This document shows positions 35,442 through 43,495 of a DNA stretch of 64,000 nucleotides, in pieces. Every line of letters starts with the position of its first letter. Positions within the stretch are counted from its first letter, which is position 1. A model generated the notes under the pieces. The model searched no databases, had not been told where the DNA came from, and was given only the letters and a program-made list of their open reading frames with translations. Origin of the DNA: Micromonospora vinacea. GTDB lineage: Bacteria > Actinomycetota > Actinomycetes > Mycobacteriales > Micromonosporaceae. Location: contig NZ_JADOTY010000001.1 in NCBI RefSeq assembly GCF_015751785.1, positions 4,650,001-4,714,000 on the forward strand, written 5' to 3'. The position numbers were made by a program, and so were the translations under genes.

Positions 35442-35476
35442 CGCGGCCGGGCCGGGACACCACCGGCCCGGCCGCG
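35442..35476 (+). terminator. Terminator of the SWIM/DUF6493 pair
   Basis: Perfect 14-bp stem (core GCGGCCGGGCCGG) with a 7-base loop, directly after the DUF6493 stop codon and about 90 bases before the sigma-factor gene. Confidence 0.65.
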
Positions 35477-35569
35477 TCGGTCGAGTGGTCTGGCTTCCGA
35501 CCGTACTTTGACGGGGACGCAACCTGATGGTCGTCCGGTCCCGTCGAGCTTGCGGAGGAGGGAGCCTCG

Positions 35570-36085
35570 ATGGTGGATGCCGAGGGTGAGTTCGTGGAGT
35601 ACGTCTCCGCGCGACTGCCGAGCCTGCATCGGACCGCGTTCCTGATGTGCGGCGACGCCCATCTGGCCGACGACGTGGTGCAGCAGACGATTACCGCGCT
35701 CTACGTTAACTGGCGCCGGGTCAGCCGGGCCGACAACGTCGACGCGTACGTCCATCGGATGCTGGTGCACAAGCTCGTCGACGAGAAGCGGTTGAGCTGG
35801 GCGAAGGTCCGGCTGCTGGGGTCGATGCCGGAGCCGGAGCGCTCGCCGGTGACGCCACAGGACGACCTGGCCGAGCGGGACAGCCTGCTCGCCGCGCTCG
35901 CTCGACTCCCGCGCGGGCAGCGCACCGTGCTGGTCCTGCGGTTCCTGTGCGACCTGTCGTTGACCGACACGGCCGCCGCGATGGGCTGCTCCGAGGGCAA
36001 CGTGAAGTCGCAGACGGCTCGGGCGCTGGCGGCCGTCCGCCAGGTGCTCGACGTCACCGAGATGTCAGTGAGGAGTCCGAGATGA
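35570..36085 (+). CDS. SigE-family ECF RNA polymerase sigma factor
   Basis: A 171-residue ECF sigma factor of the actinobacterial SigE-family. Region 2 is DDVVQQTITALYVNWRRVSR and region 4 runs LPRGQRTVLVLRFLCDLSLT then MGCSEGNVKSQTARALAAVR. The ATG follows GGAGGAGGGA. The next gene begins inside its stop codon and encodes a membrane protein with an extracytoplasmic propeller, the expected place for its regulator. The stimulus and regulon are not deducible. Confidence 0.88.
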   Translation: MVDAEGEFVEYVSARLPSLHRTAFLMCGDAHLADDVVQQTITALYVNWRRVSRADNVDAYVHRMLVHKLVDEKRLSWAKVRLLGSMPEPERSPVTPQDDLAERDSLLAALARLPRGQRTVLVLRFLCDLSLTDTAAAMGCSEGNVKSQTARALAAVRQVLDVTEMSVRSPR

Positions 36086-37251
36086 CCACGGTGGACGATC
36101 AGCGGATGGCCGAGCTGCTGCGCTCGGTGCCGGTGCCCGAGCCCCGGGTCGACCTGGGCCGGGCGGTCCGCGACGGCCGGCGGCGCCGCAAGCGTCGCCG
36201 CGTCGGCGGGATCGCGGCACTGACGGTGCTGGCCGGGGTCGGCGTCGTCGGCGCCGTCCAGGTCGGCGGGCCCGCCGGCCCGCCAGTTCCCACCCCGCCG
36301 GCGCTCGCTGTGTCACCCGCCGCAAGCGGGTCGGCCGCCCCGCGCCCGCCGATCACCTGTCAGGCGTCGTGGTTGCCGCAGCCGGTCGGCGGTCCGGTCG
36401 CGGTGGCCAACAGGGTCGACCCCAGCGGGCGGCACATCGTCGGCGACATCGGCACCGGGCAGGAGGACGGACGGGTCGTGCTGTGGACCGACGGCCGGCC
36501 GGTCGTCCTGCCGGCGGCCGCGCGGCACGCGGCCGCGGTCAGCACCCGTGGCGATGTGGTCGGCACCGACGGCGACGGCACCGGCTGGCTGTACCGGGAC
36601 GGGAAGCTGCGTTTTCTGGCCACTCCACCCGGCTACGACGCGGTGCTCGTGCACGCCGTCAACGGTCGGGGCGACATCGTCGGCACCGCCCGCAGGTCCG
36701 ACGACTCGCACCAGGCTGTGCTGTGGTCGATGGACCAACCCCAGAAGTACCGGCTGGTCGGCCAGCGGGGGTCGTCCGCGACCGGGATCACCGAGGACGG
36801 CACGATGGTCGGCACCATGGGCGATCAGCCCTACCGGTGGACTCCGCAGGGCGTCGGGTCGGCGCTGGCGGTGCCCGACGGCTACCCGCGGGCGTCGGTC
36901 GACTCGGCTCGGGGCGAATGGGCGATCGGTATGGTTCCCGGCGGCAAGCGCAGCGGCGCCGTGCAGATGCTGCCGGTCCGGTGGAACCTCGCTACCGGGG
37001 CGGTGAACCTGTTGCCCTACCCCGGGGCGAACGGCGTTGCCGGTAACGGTGAGCTGCTGGTCAGCGACGGTGCGCCGCTGGTCGTCGCCCGGGATGGCAC
37101 CTCCCGCCGGTTGCCGGGCCACCCCGAGGTCCGGGCGACCGAGGCGGGCACGTACACGGCCGAGGGAATCAGCGACGACGGTCTGACGGTGGTCGGGGCG
37201 GTCTACGAGAAGCAGGCGTATCGGCCGCTGGTGTGGCGGTGCACGCGCTGA
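36082..37251 (+). CDS. Membrane-anchored propeller protein, probable partner of the sigma factor
   Basis: A 389-residue single-pass protein. About 45 cytoplasmic residues (start MTTVDDQRMAELLRSVPVPE) precede a basic patch and one membrane helix (about 46-64), then a Pro/Ala linker and an extracytoplasmic domain of repeated short beta-motifs ending in RGDVVGT, RGDIVGTARR, DGTMVGT and DGLTVVGAV, like HAF-type repeats. No HxxxCxxC zinc motif of classic anti-sigma factors is present. Translational overlap with the sigma gene (ATGA) makes it a likely membrane sensor or anti-sigma factor. Confidence 0.7.
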   Translation: MTTVDDQRMAELLRSVPVPEPRVDLGRAVRDGRRRRKRRRVGGIAALTVLAGVGVVGAVQVGGPAGPPVPTPPALAVSPAASGSAAPRPPITCQASWLPQPVGGPVAVANRVDPSGRHIVGDIGTGQEDGRVVLWTDGRPVVLPAAARHAAAVSTRGDVVGTDGDGTGWLYRDGKLRFLATPPGYDAVLVHAVNGRGDIVGTARRSDDSHQAVLWSMDQPQKYRLVGQRGSSATGITEDGTMVGTMGDQPYRWTPQGVGSALAVPDGYPRASVDSARGEWAIGMVPGGKRSGAVQMLPVRWNLATGAVNLLPYPGANGVAGNGELLVSDGAPLVVARDGTSRRLPGHPEVRATEAGTYTAEGISDDGLTVVGAVYEKQAYRPLVWRCTR

Positions 37252-37354
37252 CGTGGTGAGTCCACCGTGGGGGCGTGCCGTCCGGCTCGTTTCAACCGAC
37301 CGGGTCCGTGGGTACGCTCCCACCGGCTGATCACCCGATCAACGGAGACTCCTC

Positions 37355-37744
37355 GTGATTATGGCTCTGCTGCTCGACCTCGCCAACATCGTCGGTGGCT
37401 TCCTGCTCGCCGTGGCGGTGCTGCGGCTGCTGCCACGAGTCGGCGACGACCTGGGCCGCCTCGCCGGTCGGGCCGCCCCGATCGCGTGGGTGGTCGGCCT
37501 CGTGGCACTGGTGACCGGCGGCTACTACCTGATCGTCCACCTGGTGTCCGGGCCCCGGGTGTTCCACTTCGAGGTGGTGGGGGTCGGGGTGGGGCTCGCC
37601 CTGCTGTGGGGCCGACTGACCGGGCGGTCGACGCCGCGCGACGATCGGTCGGACGGCGCCACCGGGGTCCGGCTGTTGCTCGCGATCTTCGGCCTCATCG
37701 CGATCGTCGTCGGCGTCCAGGGGCTGTTCACCCCGGACGGCTGA
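37355..37744 (+). CDS. Small membrane protein
   Basis: A 129-residue protein with four hydrophobic segments (about 5-24, 40-62, 70-84 and 104-123). GTG start with GGAG eight bases upstream; an ATG two codons later is possible. No family recognised. It converges on another four-helix protein at 37760, with stop codons 16 bases apart. Confidence 0.6.
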   Translation: MIMALLLDLANIVGGFLLAVAVLRLLPRVGDDLGRLAGRAAPIAWVVGLVALVTGGYYLIVHLVSGPRVFHFEVVGVGVGLALLWGRLTGRSTPRDDRSDGATGVRLLLAIFGLIAIVVGVQGLFTPDG

Positions 37745-37759
37745 CCGCGCGTCACCGGG

Positions 37760-38158
37760 TCAACCGGTGGTGGACGGCCGCGGCGCCCAGGTGCCCGCGG
37801 CGCTGGCGATCAGGAGTATCACCGCTGGTAGGAACGCGCCACCGATGCCCAGCCCGAGCAGCAGGCCCCATCCGGTGATCACGAGCGCGGCCACCAGATC
37901 GGCGACCAGGGTCAGCCGACCGACCCGCTGGGCGAGAACGGGCAGTATCGCCGCGACGACGGGAACGCCGAGCAGATAGCCGGCTGCGGCGCCCGAGTCG
38001 TCCACGGTGAAGGGAGTCAGCACGGCGGCCACCAGCACGGTGATCGCCAGGGCCGACCATCTGAGCACTGACCGAGCGTCGGCCGGCTTACGGACCAGGA
38101 CCACGAGACCGACGAGCAGGACGCCCACGAAGGCGCCGACGGTCGCCAGACCAGTCAT
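37760..38158 (-). CDS. Small membrane protein
   Basis: A 132-residue protein of four or five hydrophobic segments with little else. The ATG at 38158 has GAGGAGAACGAG directly before it, the strongest start in the open frame, which otherwise extends upstream. No family recognised. It is separated by about 160 bases of empty DNA from the TetR gene on the same strand. Confidence 0.6.
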   Translation of the reverse strand: MTGLATVGAFVGVLLVGLVVLVRKPADARSVLRWSALAITVLVAAVLTPFTVDDSGAAAGYLLGVPVVAAILPVLAQRVGRLTLVADLVAALVITGWGLLLGLGIGGAFLPAVILLIASAAGTWAPRPSTTG

Positions 38159-38317
38159 CTCGTTCTCCTCGGCCGCTGCGGGAGGCCCTTCATCGAAGGC
38201 GGCGGATCGTCGCCTCCTCGTCCCACGATACGGCCGGTCGGGCCAACTGCACGAGCTCCGGCCTCCTGATCGTTCCGGGCGGTGCGGGGCTGGCACCGGT
38301 ACCGGTGGGCTCGCTCG

Positions 38318-39043
38318 CTACCGCCGGGCCGCCGTGCGGAGAATGGCGTCGAGGCCCTCCTCGAACAGCAGGTCGTCGTCCCATCGCGTGTCGTCGAGGT
38401 GGCCCGAGGCGTCGAGGGTCGGATAGGCGTTGGCGCTCGCGACGACGTGGGCGCGGGCCGCGGCCCTGGTTTCCGGCTCCGTGGTTCGTCGCCAGGTGGC
38501 TTCGGTGAGCGAGGCGCCGATGACGTAGTTGGCCAGCAGGCGCGTCGCCACCGCGAGGTGCAGCCCGCTACAGCCGCCGCGTACCAGCGCCGATTGCAGA
38601 AACTCGGTGCGGGCCAGCACGTTCGGACCGAGCATGGGGCGGCCGACGAGCCCTGCTGCCCAGGGATGGTCCAGAATGGCGCCGCGCCAGGCGCGAACGA
38701 GGACGCGGATGTCCTCCAGCCAGCTGTCGCTCGCGTCCGGAACGGGCACATCGCCGAAGATCCGGTCGACGGCCAGGTCCAGGACGTCGTCCTTCGTCCT
38801 CACGTGCCAGTACAACGCGGTCGCCGTCACGTCGAGCCGCTGCGCGAGGCAGCGCATCGTCAGGCCCTCGGCGCCAAGCTCGTCCAGCACGATCACTGCC
38901 GCGTCCACGATGCGATCGAGGGTCAGGGGTGGCTTCCTCCGCGCCCGCAACGGCGCTGCGCGCAGCCATACCGGCGGCGCGGCGTGATTGTCCGGTCGCG
39001 TCGCCGAGGGCGAGGTGGACATGCCGGGGTCGACGGGGGGCAT
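38318..39043 (-). CDS. TetR family regulator
   Basis: A 241-residue TetR-type repressor. After an unusually long, Pro-rich N-terminal tail (about 37 residues) the helix-turn-helix runs LTLDRIVDAAVIVLDELGAE and LDVTATALYWHVRTKDDVLD, which matches the TetR branch with a TetR_C_1-like C-terminal domain. A start further in (GTG or ATG near residue 8) cannot be excluded. It is divergent from a small gene at 39139 that it may regulate; I could not find a convincing palindrome in the 95-base gap. Confidence 0.82.
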   Translation of the reverse strand: MPPVDPGMSTSPSATRPDNHAAPPVWLRAAPLRARRKPPLTLDRIVDAAVIVLDELGAEGLTMRCLAQRLDVTATALYWHVRTKDDVLDLAVDRIFGDVPVPDASDSWLEDIRVLVRAWRGAILDHPWAAGLVGRPMLGPNVLARTEFLQSALVRGGCSGLHLAVATRLLANYVIGASLTEATWRRTTEPETRAAARAHVVASANAYPTLDASGHLDDTRWDDDLLFEEGLDAILRTAARR

Positions 39044-39138
39044 GGAGGCATCCTAAACAGATGGACAGGCAATTTAACGGCGGTAAGGTGGTTGTTCGTA
39101 GGAAAGTTGGAGTGACGGTTGCGCAAGGAGGTTCCGAC

Positions 39139-39369
39139 GTGCCTCTCCTGCGAGTCCACCTCGACAGTGACCGCGCCACCGCCCGTCGGGTGCTGCAACT
39201 GCATCACGAGGGCAGAATCCATCACGAGTCGCGGGAGGCCGCCCGGGAGCAGGCGTGGCGTCAGGGCCGCACCCCGGCCGGTGACCCGGTCTTCGTCGGC
39301 ATCACCAACGGCCGCCGTGATGTGCAGTTGCTCTACGACGTCGAGGTCTACTCCGACGCAACCCGTTGA
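39139..39369 (+). CDS. Small hypothetical protein with a perfect Shine-Dalgarno
   Basis: A 76-residue charged soluble protein with no recognised family. The GTG start is fixed by AAGGAGG at 39125-39131, a perfect match to the 16S anti-Shine-Dalgarno with 7-base spacing; the longer in-frame ATG at 39061 lacks one. The first part (HLDSDRATARRVLQLHHEGR) is His/Arg-rich helical and the second is beta (DPVFVGITNGRRDVQLLYDV). Divergent from the TetR gene, convergent with a hydrolase. The strong start suggests high expression. Confidence 0.6.
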   Translation: MPLLRVHLDSDRATARRVLQLHHEGRIHHESREAAREQAWRQGRTPAGDPVFVGITNGRRDVQLLYDVEVYSDATR

Positions 39370-39376
39370 GCAGGGG

Positions 39377-40252
39377 TCAGCCCGCGTCCAGCACCTCCCG
39401 CAGCCGCGCGGCGAACTCCTCGGGCTTGCCCGCGTAGCCGAACTCGCCGCCGAGGAACCCGCCGTGGTGGCTTGGGAACACCACGGCCTCCTGGCCGAGC
39501 AGCGCCGCGAGGCCCAGGGCGGTGCGGGCGGTGTACGTGCCGGCCGACTCCTCGCCGACAGCTACCACGATCCGGGTGGGAGCGGCGGTGAGCAGCCCCG
39601 CGTCGGGGCGGTAGTCGGTGATCGCCCACGAGTTCTGCGACAGCAGCGGGTCGTCGCGGCTGCCGTCGTCGTCGGCGGTCATGCCGAACATCGCCGGGTC
39701 GGGGGTGGGCTGGGCGAAGTAGGCATCGGTGAACTCGCCCTGCCAGGAGGTCATCGCGATGAACGCGGCCATTCCCGCGCCCGAGCCCTTCGCCTGGTAC
39801 GCCTCGTAGAAGCCGGCTCGGGCGCGCTCGGCGGCCGTGGCGTCGGGGAGCACTGCGTTGATCGGCGGTTCGTGCGCCACCAGGGTGGCGACGTCACCGG
39901 GGTGGGTGGCGACCAGTTCGAGTGCGGTCACCGCGCCGCCGCTGCTGGCGAACAGGTCGACCGGCCCGACGTCGAGCGCCTCGACGAGCGCGTGCAGGTC
40001 GGCCGCCTGCTGCTGCGGCGTGTGGTCGGACCGACCGTCCTTGCGGACGCTGCGGCCCAGGCCACGCGGGTCGTAGGTGAGGACCGTGCGGTCCGTGAAG
40101 TGCGGGGCGAGGGCGGTGAAGCCCTCCGCCGTCATCGGCTGGCCGATCATGAGCAGCGCACGATGGGCGCCAGTGGGAGGGAGCGGGCCGCGGACGTCGT
40201 AGACCAGGTCGACGCCGGGAATGACCAGGGTGTGCGTCTGGATGTCCTGCAT
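39377..40252 (-). CDS. Alpha/beta hydrolase
   Basis: A 291-residue hydrolase of the alpha/beta fold. YDPRGLGRSVRKDGR is the typical post-strand-4 motif, the nucleophile elbow reads LFASSGGAVTALEL and the likely catalytic His lies in FPSHHGGFLGG near the C-terminus, with an acidic residue around the VAVGEES strand. It belongs to the large esterase/epoxide-hydrolase-like group; no substrate can be named. Its stop lies 7 bases from that of the 76-residue gene. Confidence 0.82.
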   Translation of the reverse strand: MQDIQTHTLVIPGVDLVYDVRGPLPPTGAHRALLMIGQPMTAEGFTALAPHFTDRTVLTYDPRGLGRSVRKDGRSDHTPQQQAADLHALVEALDVGPVDLFASSGGAVTALELVATHPGDVATLVAHEPPINAVLPDATAAERARAGFYEAYQAKGSGAGMAAFIAMTSWQGEFTDAYFAQPTPDPAMFGMTADDDGSRDDPLLSQNSWAITDYRPDAGLLTAAPTRIVVAVGEESAGTYTARTALGLAALLGQEAVVFPSHHGGFLGGEFGYAGKPEEFAARLREVLDAG

Positions 40253-40343
40253 CCGATGAGACTACGGCCGGCTGGCCGGTGTCAGGGTGCCTTGAGAACG
40301 GCGAGCCATCCGGTTCTTCGGGACGGCGCTCGTGCGTCGGGCG

Positions 40344-40688
40344 CTACCGACCGGTGGCGCGGCGGATGGTCGCGGCCATCTGCGACGAGTCGTGGCCGGA
40401 CTCGACCCCGTCAACGAGGATCACGTCGCCGGTGAGGTGCCTCGTCCGCAAGGGCTTGATCTCCTGATAGGCGCTGGACCGGTACCAGGAGCGGGCCTGG
40501 TTCAGGTCCGGAAACTCGATGACGATCACGTCGCCGGGCCAGTCGCCCTCCAGCACGTCGACGGCACCGCCGTGGACGAGGAACCGGCCAGCGAAGGGTG
40601 CGAGGGTGGCGTCGATTCGCTCCAGGTACGTCAGCACCTCGTCGTGGATGGGTGCCTTGCGGAGGTGCGCGAGCGCGTACGCGGTCAT
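40344..40688 (-). CDS. DUF1330 family protein
   Basis: A 114-residue dimeric alpha+beta-barrel protein of the DUF1330 family. Recognised by MTAYALAHLRKAPIHDEVLT, the strand FAGRFLVHGGAVDVLEGDWP, VIVIEFPDLNQARSWYRS and YQEIKPLR. Function unknown. It is divergent from the MmyB-like regulator, and the gap contains a perfect 17-base palindrome about 135 bases from its start, so it is a probable target of that regulator. Confidence 0.85.
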   Translation of the reverse strand: MTAYALAHLRKAPIHDEVLTYLERIDATLAPFAGRFLVHGGAVDVLEGDWPGDVIVIEFPDLNQARSWYRSSAYQEIKPLRTRHLTGDVILVDGVESGHDSSQMAATIRRATGR

Positions 40689-40821
40689 GATGGTCCGTCC
40701 TTTGCGTCTGGTGCGGTGACCTGGGTGGCAGGGGCCGGCGATCGGCGTGGGTCGCCGGGTCGCCGCCGTACCGGATCGGTCGTGCCGGGAGAGATTTTTC
40801 CGGTGTCGTGGTGGGCTGTCG

Positions 40822-40838
40822 ATTACCTGGCAGGTAAT
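40822..40838. promoter_or_regulatory. Perfect palindromic operator of the MmyB-like regulator
   Basis: ATTACCTG-G-CAGGTAAT, two perfect 8-base arms around one base, 35 bases before the regulator start codon and in the gap shared with the DUF1330 gene. Its position and perfection make it the likely binding site of the regulator at 40873. Confidence 0.7.
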
Positions 40839-40872
40839 GGCCGGGGTGCCGGCGCGGAACTAGGGTCGGTGA

Positions 40873-41676
40873 GTGACGATCTCAACTCGGCCGAAGCGAC
40901 CGGTGGGGGAGCTGCTGCGCGACTGGCGGCGGACTCGCGGGATGAGCCAGCTCGACCTGTCGATCGAGGCGGGAGTGTCGGCCCGGCATCTGAGCTTCGT
41001 CGAGACCGGCCGGTCGCGGCCGAGCCCGGACCTCATCCTGCGGCTGGCCGAGCACCTGGAGATGCCGCTGGCCGAGCGCAACACGATGCTGCTGGCCGGC
41101 GGTTACGCGCCGGCCTACCCCCGCCACGAACTGGGGGACCCCGAGTTGGCGCCGGTACGGGCCGCCGTACGGCAGATCCTCGACGGTCACCGCCCGTACC
41201 CCGCGCTGCTCGTGGACCAGCACTGGCACCTCGTCGACGCCAACCCTGCCGTCGCCCTGTTCACCATGGACGCGCAGCCGCACCTGCTCACCCCACCGAT
41301 CAACGTGCTGCGCCTCAGCCTGCACCCCGACGGCCTGGCACCGCGCATCGTCAATCTGCCCGAATGGCGTGCCCACCTGCTGAAACGGCTGCACCAACAG
41401 GCGGCGACGACAAACGACCCGATCCTGTACGACCTGCATGAGGAGCTGCGCGGCTATCCCGGTGGCGACGTCGACACGACACCGGCCAGCGATGTGCTCT
41501 CACGTGTTCTCGTCCCGCTCCGATACCGGCACGGTGACCAGGAGCTGTCCTTCGTCAGCACCACGACCCTCTTCGGTACGCCGCGGGATGTCACAGTCGC
41601 CGGGCTGGCCGTCGAGGCGTTCTTTCCCGCTGACTCGGCGACCACGCAAGCCCTCCGAGCCCGTGCCGCGTCGTGA
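40873..41676 (+). CDS. MmyB-like XRE family regulator
   Basis: A 267-residue regulator. Residues about 11-66 form the helix-turn-helix (LLRDWRRTRGMSQLDLSIEA, HLSFVETGRSRPSPDLILRL). The rest is the PAS-like MmyB/MLTR ligand-binding domain, with PALLVDQHWHLVDANPAVAL and RVLVPLRYRHGDQELSFVST as hallmarks. The family typically binds a fatty acid and controls a divergent gene from a palindrome like the one at 40822-40838. GTG start. Confidence 0.87.
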   Translation: MTISTRPKRPVGELLRDWRRTRGMSQLDLSIEAGVSARHLSFVETGRSRPSPDLILRLAEHLEMPLAERNTMLLAGGYAPAYPRHELGDPELAPVRAAVRQILDGHRPYPALLVDQHWHLVDANPAVALFTMDAQPHLLTPPINVLRLSLHPDGLAPRIVNLPEWRAHLLKRLHQQAATTNDPILYDLHEELRGYPGGDVDTTPASDVLSRVLVPLRYRHGDQELSFVSTTTLFGTPRDVTVAGLAVEAFFPADSATTQALRARAAS

Positions 41677-41691
41677 CCAGGGCTGCTGTCG

Positions 41692-42699
41692 TCACCCGGT
41701 GGGAACGGGCGGCGGCTGACGGAGCGCGTCGTCGATGATGCCGGGCATCCGCCGGGCCACTCCCGCGAGGAGATCCGCGACCTGGACGCGCGGATCGTCG
41801 CGGGAGTCGACCATCACCAGCCCCGCCAGGGGTGACACGCCGTCCGGCAACGCCTCAGCCCGGTCGACGCCGGCCGCCGACGCGTCGCCGTTGGCGGCCA
41901 GCACCCGCTGAAGGCGGGTCAGCCGGTCGGCCGTCAGGGCGCTCTGCTCGTCGTGGGTCACCAGCACCTGCCGTTGGCCGCCGCTCCAGGACAGGACCGT
42001 TTCGGCCAGCGCCGGCAGCAGCGGTTCCAGCGGGGGAGGGACCGTGCGATCGTCGACGTCGAGCCGGGCCACCATGGCCCGCACATGGTTCGGGCGGAGC
42101 CCGTCGAGGACGGCGTCGGCCACCGTGCCGAGGCCGTGTCGCCGCAGCGCGTCCCGGGCCTGGAAGAACCGCCGCACCGTCTGGTCGACCGGAAGTCTCC
42201 GCTTCATCCGGACCAGGTCGACGAACGCCGACAGGAAGGCATCCCAGTCGCCTCCGGTCGGTCGTCCGGCCTCGTGCAGGGCGAGAGCGGCCGGATGGTG
42301 CTCGCGAGCCAGGCGGGTGCCCGCCGCGTACGACGGCTCGGTCAGCAGGAAGTCCACGATCCGGGTGACGAGGAAGAACTCCTTGTCGATGAGGTGGACG
42401 TGCGCGCGGCCGGCCAGCGCCGCCAGGAACCACTCCAGTGCCTCCTGCGCACCCGAGCCGCGCAGAAACCGGCCGGACTTGAGTTCGTGCGGCGAGAACC
42501 GGAACCCGGACCGCAGGGCGGTGATGAGCGCGACCGCCTCGTCGACGACCAGGTCGACGCTCGCGTGCGTGATCACCGGGGCGGTCGAGTGCAGCAGGTT
42601 CGTACCCGAGAAACCCGACTCGTCGCAGGCGATCTCCACGACGGCGCCGACCACCGCCGCGCCGCCCGGCGGTAGTCCGCCCTGAAGAGGCGATCTCAC
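41692..42699 (-). CDS. DUF3800 family protein (RNase H-like fold)
   Basis: A 335-residue protein. The hallmark CDESGFSGTN is near the N-terminus, and the C-terminal RDDPRVQVADLLAGVARRM carries the second conserved motif with Asp residues; between them is a helical insertion. DUF3800 proteins have an RNase H-like fold and are common in mobile and defence islands, but their biochemical activity is unproven. The GTG at 42699 is preferred because GGGAGGAC lies just upstream; the frame runs on further upstream without support. Converges on the MmyB-like gene. Confidence 0.7.
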   Translation of the reverse strand: MRSPLQGGLPPGGAAVVGAVVEIACDESGFSGTNLLHSTAPVITHASVDLVVDEAVALITALRSGFRFSPHELKSGRFLRGSGAQEALEWFLAALAGRAHVHLIDKEFFLVTRIVDFLLTEPSYAAGTRLAREHHPAALALHEAGRPTGGDWDAFLSAFVDLVRMKRRLPVDQTVRRFFQARDALRRHGLGTVADAVLDGLRPNHVRAMVARLDVDDRTVPPPLEPLLPALAETVLSWSGGQRQVLVTHDEQSALTADRLTRLQRVLAANGDASAAGVDRAEALPDGVSPLAGLVMVDSRDDPRVQVADLLAGVARRMPGIIDDALRQPPPVPTG

Positions 42700-42941
42700 C
42701 GCCGTCCTCCCGCCATGCCGCCCATGGTCACCCGCCTGCCGGCGGAGGACAACCAGATTGCGGACGCGACGCGCCGGGCGGCGGCCAACGCACGGTGTCA
42801 TGGCGGATCCACGGTCGTCACCGTTCGTACGGTCACGGTCTCCAGAGATCACCACCTCCGCCAAGCAGCTTGATAGGTTGGCCCACAAGTAGCGGGTACG
42901 AGGGTCAGCACCTGGCAGCTCACCGGCGAAGGGGGTCAGTG

Positions 42942-43400
42942 GTGTCCGGCTTCCGCTCCAGCTGGCCGGTCCGCTGGGCGTTGATCGTCGGCACTCTCGT
43001 CGTCGCGGCCTGCGGATCGGGTGACGCCGAGGTTGCCTACTGGAGCAACGGCGCGGGTCAGGACAAGGCCGTCGAGTCGTACGCGGGGTCCGAGCACTGT
43101 GGTTGGCAGGATCTGACCTTCCTGCACGTCACCTGGCCGCTGCCGGGTCAGACCGGCCCGGCGGCGAACCGGCAGTACGTCCGGGACCCCTCGGGACGGC
43201 TCGCTGCGCAGGTCCGCGCCAGCTACGCCCCGGGCGCCGAGTTGCCGGCTGATGCCCGCACCACCGACTACACCGGCCCGGACGGGCAGCAACTGTGGTT
43301 GGCGGCAAGCGACTCCGACAACCTGGCGTACGTGGTCTACCCGGGTTCCGAGCGGGTGGAGGCCTGGCCCCGCACGACGCAGACACTGGGTTGCGACTGA
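42942..43400 (+). CDS. Small lipoprotein
   Basis: A 152-residue putative lipoprotein: a short basic N-terminus, hydrophobic stretch LIVGTLVVAAC with the lipobox Cys, then a Ser/Gly linker and a compact domain with two further Cys (GSEHCGWQDLTFL and the C-terminal LGCD). No family recognised. GTG start after a G-rich stretch. It converges on another lipoprotein gene across a strong hairpin. Confidence 0.6.
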   Translation: MSGFRSSWPVRWALIVGTLVVAACGSGDAEVAYWSNGAGQDKAVESYAGSEHCGWQDLTFLHVTWPLPGQTGPAANRQYVRDPSGRLAAQVRASYAPGAELPADARTTDYTGPDGQQLWLAASDSDNLAYVVYPGSERVEAWPRTTQTLGCD

Positions 43401-43415
43401 TCGTCTCCACCGACA

Positions 43416-43455
43416 GAGGAGCCCGGACCGGTGCAACAGCCGGTCCGGGCTCCTC
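43416..43455. terminator. Bidirectional terminator between two lipoprotein genes
   Basis: Perfect 16-bp stem (43416-43431 with 43440-43455, core GAGCCCGGACCGG) and an 8-base loop, centred in the 95-base gap between convergent stop codons. Confidence 0.7.
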
Positions 43456-43495
43456 CGTCGGGAGGCTGCGTGCCGCGTCGACGCCACCCGACCGT

